Below are positions 52,204 to 56,851 of a stretch of DNA of 56,851 nt, piece after piece (positions within the stretch are counted from its first letter, which is position 1; every line of letters starts with the position of its first letter). The translations under genes were made by a program, and so were the position numbers. The notes beneath the pieces were generated by a model. The model had not been told where the DNA came from. It did no database searches and saw nothing but the letters and a program-made list of their open reading frames with translations. The DNA comes from Gemmatimonadota bacterium. GTDB lineage: Bacteria > Latescibacterota > UBA2968. Location of the stretch: contig JAPOXY010000063.1 of the NCBI GenBank assembly GCA_026706845.1, positions 1 through 56,851 on the forward strand. Reading direction: 5' to 3'.

Positions 52204-53121
52204 CTAAAGTTGTTCAATAGCTTCCAATGTGCCGGCTTCGTGAACTGGAATATTTCGGTTAATTCGGCGCATGAGACCCTTGAGCACATTGCCTGGCCCC
52301 ACTTCGAGAGCCTCGGTCATGCCTTCTGCAATGAGTTGTTGCATGGATTCGGTCCAGCGAACCGGCGAAATAACTTGCTCGATCAACAGGTCTTTGAGCA
52401 GAGCCGGGTCGCGTGTGGGTTCAGCCGTGACATTGGGGATCACGGGGATTTGCGCCTGGGCAAATGGCACATCGTCGAGTATGTCGGTCAGTGCTGTTAT
52501 GGCTGGCTGCATCAGGGCCGAGTGAAATGCGCCGCCTACGGGCAATAGCACGGCCCGCCTGGCTCCCAATGCCTTGGCTTTTTCGAGTGCTTCGTCAACG
52601 GCGTTTTCCTCGCCAGATAGGACCACTTGCCCGGGGCAATTAAAATTGGCTGTTGTGACATGGCCCGAAGAACTGAGATCATCGCAAAGCTGAATCATTA
52701 CGTCGTCGTCGAGACCGAGTACTGCAGCCATGGCACCTGGTCGAATTTTTCCTGCGACTTGCATGGCATGTCCGCGAACGCTGACGACCCGAAAGCCGTC
52801 TGCGATGCGCATGACACCTGCCGCAACGAGAGCGGCGAGTTCTCCGACACTGTGTCCAGCCACGAGGTCGGGGTGTATCCCCCGGCTTTTGAGCACTTCA
52901 AGGGCGGCAATGCTGTGGGCAAAAATTGCCGGTTGTGTGACTGCGGTTTGTTTGAGTGACTCGGCAGGACCGTTGAAGCAGAATGATTTGATTTCTATGT
53001 CGAGCACGTCGTCGGCAAGATCAAAAATTTTGTGTGCTTCTGGTGCGGTCCTGTACAGGTCGTGTCCCATACCAACAGATTGGGAGCCTTGCCCTGGAAA
53101 TAGGAAAGCTTTTTTTGTCAT
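52204..53121 (-). CDS. fabD: Malonyl-CoA:ACP transacylase
   Basis: A 305-residue acyltransferase. It has GQGSQSVGMG near the N-terminus, the nucleophilic Ser in GHSVGELAAL and the catalytic His in GGAFHSALM. It loads malonate on acyl carrier protein. The fabH stop codon is directly next to its start (TTAAATG-like junction at 53121/53122), which indicates coupled translation. Confidence 0.96.
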   Translation of the reverse strand: MTKKAFLFPGQGSQSVGMGHDLYRTAPEAHKIFDLADDVLDIEIKSFCFNGPAESLKQTAVTQPAIFAHSIAALEVLKSRGIHPDLVAGHSVGELAALVAAGVMRIADGFRVVSVRGHAMQVAGKIRPGAMAAVLGLDDDVMIQLCDDLSSSGHVTTANFNCPGQVVLSGEENAVDEALEKAKALGARRAVLLPVGGAFHSALMQPAITALTDILDDVPFAQAQIPVIPNVTAEPTRDPALLKDLLIEQVISPVRWTESMQQLIAEGMTEALEVGPGNVLKGLMRRINRNIPVHEAGTLEAIEQL

Positions 53122-54114
53122 TTAATAAGCCCAGGTTAGCAGGGTGCTGCCCCAGGTATATCCCGCACCGGCACTGGCGAGCAGCACATTGTCACCGCGG
53201 CTGAGGCGGCCCTGTTTGACCGCTTCAGATAGGCCAATGGGAATGGTGGCAGCCGAGGTGTTGGCATAGCGGTCGATATTGACCACAACGCGATCTTGGG
53301 GTATATCCGTGCGTTTGACGCATGCGTCGATAATGCGCTTGTTGGCCTGATGCGGTACAAAAAGCGCGATGTCTTTGCCGACAAGGCCGTTGCGTTCGAG
53401 AATTTGAGCGGAAACTTCGGCCATTTTGGGAACTGCAAATTTAAAAACTTCGCGACCATCTTGATAAATATAGTGCATTTTCTTATCGACGGTTTCACGA
53501 GAGGCCGGAAGCAGACTGCCGCCAGCGGGTTGGCGCAAATATTTTACGCCGCTGCCATCAGAATAGAGGATAAAGTCTTTAAGTCCCAAACCGGGTTCGC
53601 CGGGTTCGAGTAAAACCGCGCCCGCGCCATCGCCGAAGAGCACACAGGTCTCGCGATCGGTATAGTCTGTGATGCTGCTCATTGTGTCGGCTCCAATGAC
53701 GACTACGCGTTTGTGTGCGCCTGTTTCAACAAATTGCGCTCCCACCATTAGAGCATATAGAAAACCACTGCAAGCTGCCGATAGGTCGAAAGCCCAGGCA
53801 TTTGTGGCGCCAATTTGGTCCTGTACCAGACAGGCTGATGACGGAAATACCATGTCGGGCGTGATGGTCGCGACGATGATCAGGTCGATATCTCTGGCAT
53901 CGAGTCCTTTGTTGTGCAGAATGGATTCCAGAGATTTTAGAGCCATGAAAGATGTGCCCAATCCCTCGTCGAGGATGCGGCGTTCTCTGATGCCTGTGCG
54001 GGATGTGATCCACTCGTCGGATGTATCGACCATTTTTTCGAGGTCGGCATTGGTCAGCTTTTGTTCTGGTACGTAGTGCCCCACCCCGCTGATGGTGGCT
54101 GTAAGGGGATACAT
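53122..54114 (-). CDS. fabH: 3-oxoacyl-ACP synthase III
   Basis: A 330-residue initiating condensing enzyme. The triad is Cys in LSAACSGFLYALMVG, His in FVPHQANKRI and Asn in RYANTSAATIP. It joins acetyl-CoA (or a branched starter) to malonyl-ACP. The start at 54114 (ATG) is chosen over a TTG at 54135, which the open frame allows. plsX, which usually sits between rpmF and fabH, is absent here. Confidence 0.95.
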   Translation of the reverse strand: MYPLTATISGVGHYVPEQKLTNADLEKMVDTSDEWITSRTGIRERRILDEGLGTSFMALKSLESILHNKGLDARDIDLIIVATITPDMVFPSSACLVQDQIGATNAWAFDLSAACSGFLYALMVGAQFVETGAHKRVVVIGADTMSSITDYTDRETCVLFGDGAGAVLLEPGEPGLGLKDFILYSDGSGVKYLRQPAGGSLLPASRETVDKKMHYIYQDGREVFKFAVPKMAEVSAQILERNGLVGKDIALFVPHQANKRIIDACVKRTDIPQDRVVVNIDRYANTSAATIPIGLSEAVKQGRLSRGDNVLLASAGAGYTWGSTLLTWAY

Positions 54115-54158
54115 AATAATTACTCTGCTCCTCAAAGTCTGCGCGACATTAGACCAAA

Positions 54159-54341
54159 CTAAAAGCCGTCGGTTTCAATAACTTCGCGCCCATTGTAATA
54201 ACCGCAATTTCCACAGACCCGATGGGGTATTTTTTGCTGCCCGCAGTTGGGGCATTCGTTAAAGGTGGGTTGACGCAGTTTCCAATTGGCACGGCGTTTA
54301 CCGGTGCGAGAATTTGAACTTTTTCGTTTGGGATTAGCCAT
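54159..54341 (-). CDS. rpmF: 50S ribosomal protein L32
   Basis: A 60-residue basic ribosomal protein: opening MANPKRKSSNSRTGKRRANW and a zinc ribbon CPNCG...CGNCGYY (two CxxC pairs). The frame extends to 54410, but AAGGA before the ATG at 54341 and the universal MAxPK start decide it. The yceD-rpmF order is standard. Confidence 0.96.
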   Translation of the reverse strand: MANPKRKSSNSRTGKRRANWKLRQPTFNECPNCGQQKIPHRVCGNCGYYNGREVIETDGF

Positions 54342-54370
54342 GGGATATTCCTTTTTAATTGATGCTCTGT

Positions 54371-54886
54371 TTACTGTTCGCTTTCTTTGAGTGCGCGGAG
54401 TGCATCCCAACGTGGATCGTGGCTCTTTTCACGCTCGTATTCCAGCAATTCGTGGGGATCTTGTTCATAGCGTTCACAAGGGCCAGAAGGAGATGCAGCG
54501 CATGTTGGAATCATGGGTAGTTCGAGCAAAATGTAATCTTTTACGTCATTACCCAGGTCTATTTCGCCGGGTTCTTCATTGAGCCAAATCAGCGTTTCAT
54601 CATCGTCATCGTCCATCTGGTCGGGACGACCTTTTTGAAAGACGAATGTGTATGAGATGGCGATGGGGAATTCGATGGGTTCCAGGCACCGCGCGCATTC
54701 GGGGCGCACCAGACAGGTGGTTTGCCCTTTGGCCGAGAGCGAGTCGCCGTATTTGTACACGACGAGACGGGTGTTTATGGCACCTGTAAATTGGGTGTCT
54801 TCTTCGGTAATGTGCAGGTCGGCTGGCGTTTCTTCAAACGCAAATTCGGTTTCGCCTTCCTGTATATCTCTCAGGTCGATTTTCAT
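54371..54886 (-). CDS. yceD: DUF177 / YceD-family protein
   Basis: A 171-residue protein of the YceD (DUF177) family, which occurs upstream of rpmF in most bacteria and is linked to 23S rRNA or ribosome assembly. The conserved CxxCL pattern is seen as CARCLEPIEF, and the C-terminal PTCAASPSGPCERYEQDP matches the CxxxCxGLCxxCG region in reduced form. The 5' end is 17 bases after ndk. Its biochemical role is not known well in any organism. Confidence 0.9.
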   Translation of the reverse strand: MKIDLRDIQEGETEFAFEETPADLHITEEDTQFTGAINTRLVVYKYGDSLSAKGQTTCLVRPECARCLEPIEFPIAISYTFVFQKGRPDQMDDDDDETLIWLNEEPGEIDLGNDVKDYILLELPMIPTCAASPSGPCERYEQDPHELLEYEREKSHDPRWDALRALKESEQ

Positions 54887-54903
54887 AGGGTAGCTGACTG
54901 CGT

Positions 54904-55302
54904 TTAGCCAAAGAAGAAAGCCACTTCTTTGGCCGCGTTTTCCAGTGAGTCCGAGGCGTGTACGGCATTGTTTTGAATATCGGTTGCAAAGTCTTTGCGA
55001 ATGGTGCCTTCCGCGGCTTCTTCGGGATTGGTGCTGCCAATGACTTCGCGCAAAAATGCAACGGCATTGTCTCGATTGAGTGCCATGGGCACACAGGGGC
55101 CAGAGGTCATAAAATCGAGCAGGTCGTTGTAAAAAGGCCGTTGGCGATGTACTGCATAAAACTCGGCGGCCTGTTGGCGCGTGAGGCGAACCATTTTTAG
55201 GTTTACAATCCGAAAGTTTTTTTCTTCGAGACGGCGGATGATTTCACCGATTACATTTTGTGCAACAGCGTCGGGTTTGACGATGAGCAAGGTGCGTTCC
55301 AT
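54904..55302 (-). CDS. ndk: Nucleoside diphosphate kinase
   Basis: A 132-residue enzyme that balances NTP pools by a phospho-His relay. The active His is in NNAVHASDS, the N-terminus reads TLLIVKPDAV and the Kpn loop region is RPFYNDLLDFMTSGP. The last residues are slightly shorter than in E. coli. It is the first gene of the long minus-strand train and has a good promoter 51 bases before its start. Confidence 0.96.
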   Translation of the reverse strand: MERTLLIVKPDAVAQNVIGEIIRRLEEKNFRIVNLKMVRLTRQQAAEFYAVHRQRPFYNDLLDFMTSGPCVPMALNRDNAVAFLREVIGSTNPEEAAEGTIRKDFATDIQNNAVHASDSLENAAKEVAFFFG

Positions 55303-55352
55303 GCATAAAATTCCATGTGAGAAATACGGCTTAGATCGGCTTGAAGATGGAC

Positions 55353-55381
55353 AAGATAGGAGTTGATCATTTTTTTGTCAA
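55353..55381 (-). promoter_or_regulatory. Sigma70 promoter of ndk-fab train
   Basis: Minus-strand -35 TTGACA (55376-55381, full consensus), 17-base spacer and -10 TATCTT (55353-55358), about 51 bases before the ndk start. It is the likely main promoter of the ndk-yceD-rpmF-fab genes. Confidence 0.72.
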
Positions 55382-55429
55382 CCCCATTTTTGATAAGGAT
55401 TTGCGCTTGTGAACTGCGCGAGAAAGAGG

Positions 55430-55458
55430 TTGACACAAGTCCAATGGTCGCCTTTAAT
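55430..55458 (+). promoter_or_regulatory. Sigma70 promoter of acyl-CoA reductase
   Basis: Plus-strand -35 TTGACA (55430-55435, full consensus), 17-base spacer and -10 TTTAAT (55453-55458), about 60 bases before the start at 55520. It is divergent from the ndk promoter; the two -35 boxes are 48 bases apart. Confidence 0.72.
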
Positions 55459-55519
55459 TGGGAAGGCGGTTTTTAGCGCTGTTGCGTTTTAATTTTTTTG
55501 GAATGCCGGAGTCTTTGTT

Positions 55520-56851
55520 ATGAGTGTCGTTATCCCATTTTTGAACCACAAGGTTCTTTTTATTACGGGTGCAACGGGTTTTTTGGGCAAGGGATTGGTG
55601 GAAAAAATCCTTTCCCAGGTGCCAGATGTTGGGCGCATTTATCTTATGGTGCGCCCCCAAAGGCGGGGAGGGGGCAAGCCCATTAGTGCCGAAGACCGGC
55701 TGCAAAAGGAGATTTTGCAATCCAGTGCCTTTGCGCGATTGCGCGCAGAACTCGGGGATCGTTTTGATGCTGTGATGCGCGAAAAAGTCATTGCAGTGCC
55801 GAGCGATTTAACACAAGACCACCTCGGCATGGACGCCGAGATATATGCGCGGTTAACCCGTGAAGTCGATATTGTGATTAACAGCGCAGCCAATGTGGTT
55901 TTTGACGAGCCACTGGATACGGCGCTGATGCAAAATACGCTTGGGGCCAGGCGCGTGGTCGAATTTGCCAGGGCGTGTCGAGATGCTGTGCTCGTGCATG
56001 TTTCAACGGCTTATGTCAATGGGCGGCAAAAGAGGATCATTTCTGAAGACGCGCCCGTGCCCGATCAAACTGTGGCACAACAGATGGGAAATGGTCGCGC
56101 GCCCGATTATAGTCTGGATTCGGAAATTGAAGATATTCTGGCGTATAGCCGCGAGGTAGAGGTGGCGTCGCGGAGTCCCGAGCGATTTTCGGAATTTACG
56201 CGGTTGCTTGACCGACAGGACCGGGGCAAGCGCGTTACAGCGCATCGGCGGGAGCATCAGTTGGAGGCTTTGCGCCAGCGCTGGGTGCGGGAACGGATGG
56301 TGACACGCGGTATAAAGCGTGGGCGAGAGTTGGGCTGGCACGACAGTTATTCTTTTACCAAAGCCATGGGCGAGCAGATGATTGCCAGGGCCCGGGGCGA
56401 TTTGCCAACGGTGATCGTGCGCCCTTCTATTATTGAGAGCAGTTTGTCCGATCCAGAGCCGGGATGGCTGGAGGGGCTAAAAGTGGCCGATCCGCTTATT
56501 GCACACTACGGCAAGGGGCGTTTGACGGATTTTCCCGCACGCCCCGAAGCGATTTTAGACATTATTCCCGTGGATATTATTATCAATGTGATTATCGGTG
56601 TTTTGCCTTTCATACGTGAAAATACCGATTTGAAGGTTTATCATGTGACGACAAGTGCAAAGAATCCGGTGAAGATGGGTGAGGTTGCCCGGTATGTGTA
56701 CGAGTATTTTGTGAATAATCCAATGCGAGATCGCAATGGCAAACCCATTGCGGTGACGCCGTGGACCTATCCAACGCTGTCACAATTTCGCCGCAAGATG
56801 CGCTATAAGTATTTATTGCCTCTCAAAATTTTGCAAGGGGCACTGAACAGG
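55520..56851 (+). CDS. Fatty acyl-CoA reductase-like SDR (partial)
   Basis: The first 444 residues of a protein cut by the right window edge. It has the extended-SDR nucleotide motif TGATGFLGKGLVEKIL near residue 15, VHVSTAYVNG, and the catalytic YSFTKAMGEQ (Tyr and Lys), followed by IVRPSIIESS: the pattern of NAD-binding male-sterility/FAR_N proteins, which reduce fatty acyl-CoA or acyl-ACP to aldehyde or alcohol. A charged insert of about 130 residues lies between the Ser and Tyr motifs. GGAG sits 8 bases before the ATG. Divergence from the fatty-acid gene train suggests a link to fatty-alcohol or ether-lipid formation; the missing C-terminus could hold an acyltransferase. Confidence 0.82.
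   Translation, partial: MSVVIPFLNHKVLFITGATGFLGKGLVEKILSQVPDVGRIYLMVRPQRRGGGKPISAEDRLQKEILQSSAFARLRAELGDRFDAVMREKVIAVPSDLTQDHLGMDAEIYARLTREVDIVINSAANVVFDEPLDTALMQNTLGARRVVEFARACRDAVLVHVSTAYVNGRQKRIISEDAPVPDQTVAQQMGNGRAPDYSLDSEIEDILAYSREVEVASRSPERFSEFTRLLDRQDRGKRVTAHRREHQLEALRQRWVRERMVTRGIKRGRELGWHDSYSFTKAMGEQMIARARGDLPTVIVRPSIIESSLSDPEPGWLEGLKVADPLIAHYGKGRLTDFPARPEAILDIIPVDIIINVIIGVLPFIRENTDLKVYHVTTSAKNPVKMGEVARYVYEYFVNNPMRDRNGKPIAVTPWTYPTLSQFRRKMRYKYLLPLKILQGALNR

Noticed and set aside
1-56851. CRISPR arrays, tRNA or rRNA genes, replication origin or attachment sites
   Set aside because: No spaced direct repeats, cloverleaf-like segments, rRNA stretches or integrase-linked repeats were noticed on reading.

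Overview
The window is a compact, gene-dense piece of a Gram-negative-type genome: it encodes an outer-membrane beta-barrel protein and signal-peptide proteins. The mix of phytanoyl-CoA-dioxygenase-like proteins, sulfatases, a GH29 fucosidase, an Rpn-type nuclease and a peptidase/propeller/barrel giant protein resembles uncultivated marine or soil lineages such as Candidatus Latescibacterota or Poribacteria. That assignment is an impression from gene content, not a proof. I saw no rRNA, tRNA, CRISPR array or complete insertion sequence.

Layout. (1) 1-6213, plus strand, accessory: the 3' end of an SF2 helicase, a MORC/MutL-like GHKL ATPase and a PLD-type nuclease form a tight defence-like operon. 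It is followed by a membrane-anchored protein with a PD-(D/E)XK-like segment and an Rpn-family nuclease. (2) 6300-9625, plus: amidohydrolase, FAD-dependent amine oxidase-like protein and neutral-ceramidase-like hydrolase. (3) 9611-22782, minus: an EndoQ-UvrD fusion, a sigma54 activator, a GntR(YtrA)-ABC exporter operon with a readable promoter/operator, a LutB-LutA fusion, prephenate dehydratase, an HDAC-like deacetylase, an ankyrin protein and MnmA. (4) 22803-34361, mostly minus: a catabolic block with three PhyH-type dioxygenases (one fused to HEAT repeats), an enolase-superfamily enzyme (plus strand), PurT, a Gfo/Idh/MocA oxidoreductase, an alpha/beta hydrolase, a fucosidase and two sulfatases, suggestive of sulfated fucan breakdown. 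(5) 34491-40967, minus: a UbiA-type phosphoribosyltransferase, the peptidase/propeller/Omp85 protein and an OppD-OppF pair. (6) 41054-55302, minus: one long gene train. Read in its own direction it runs ndk, yceD, rpmF, fabH, fabD, fabG, acpP, fabF, rnc, lipM, then eight genes with no assigned function centred on a GlmL-like ASKHA ATPase and a DUF6754-like membrane protein. (7) 55520-end, plus: a fatty acyl-CoA reductase, truncated by the window edge, divergent from ndk.

The most promising undescribed system is the GlmL-centred set at 41054-48237. A GlmL ATPase, normally a chaperone of B12-dependent glutamate mutase, sits here without any mutase gene. It is translationally packed with a barrel-sandwich protein, four integral-membrane proteins and two small proteins, downstream of fatty-acid and lipoate genes. 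The second candidate is the helicase-GHKL-PLD trio at the left edge, which looks like a MORC-type anti-phage or restriction module. All functional statements rest on motifs and gene context read by eye; no database search was run.
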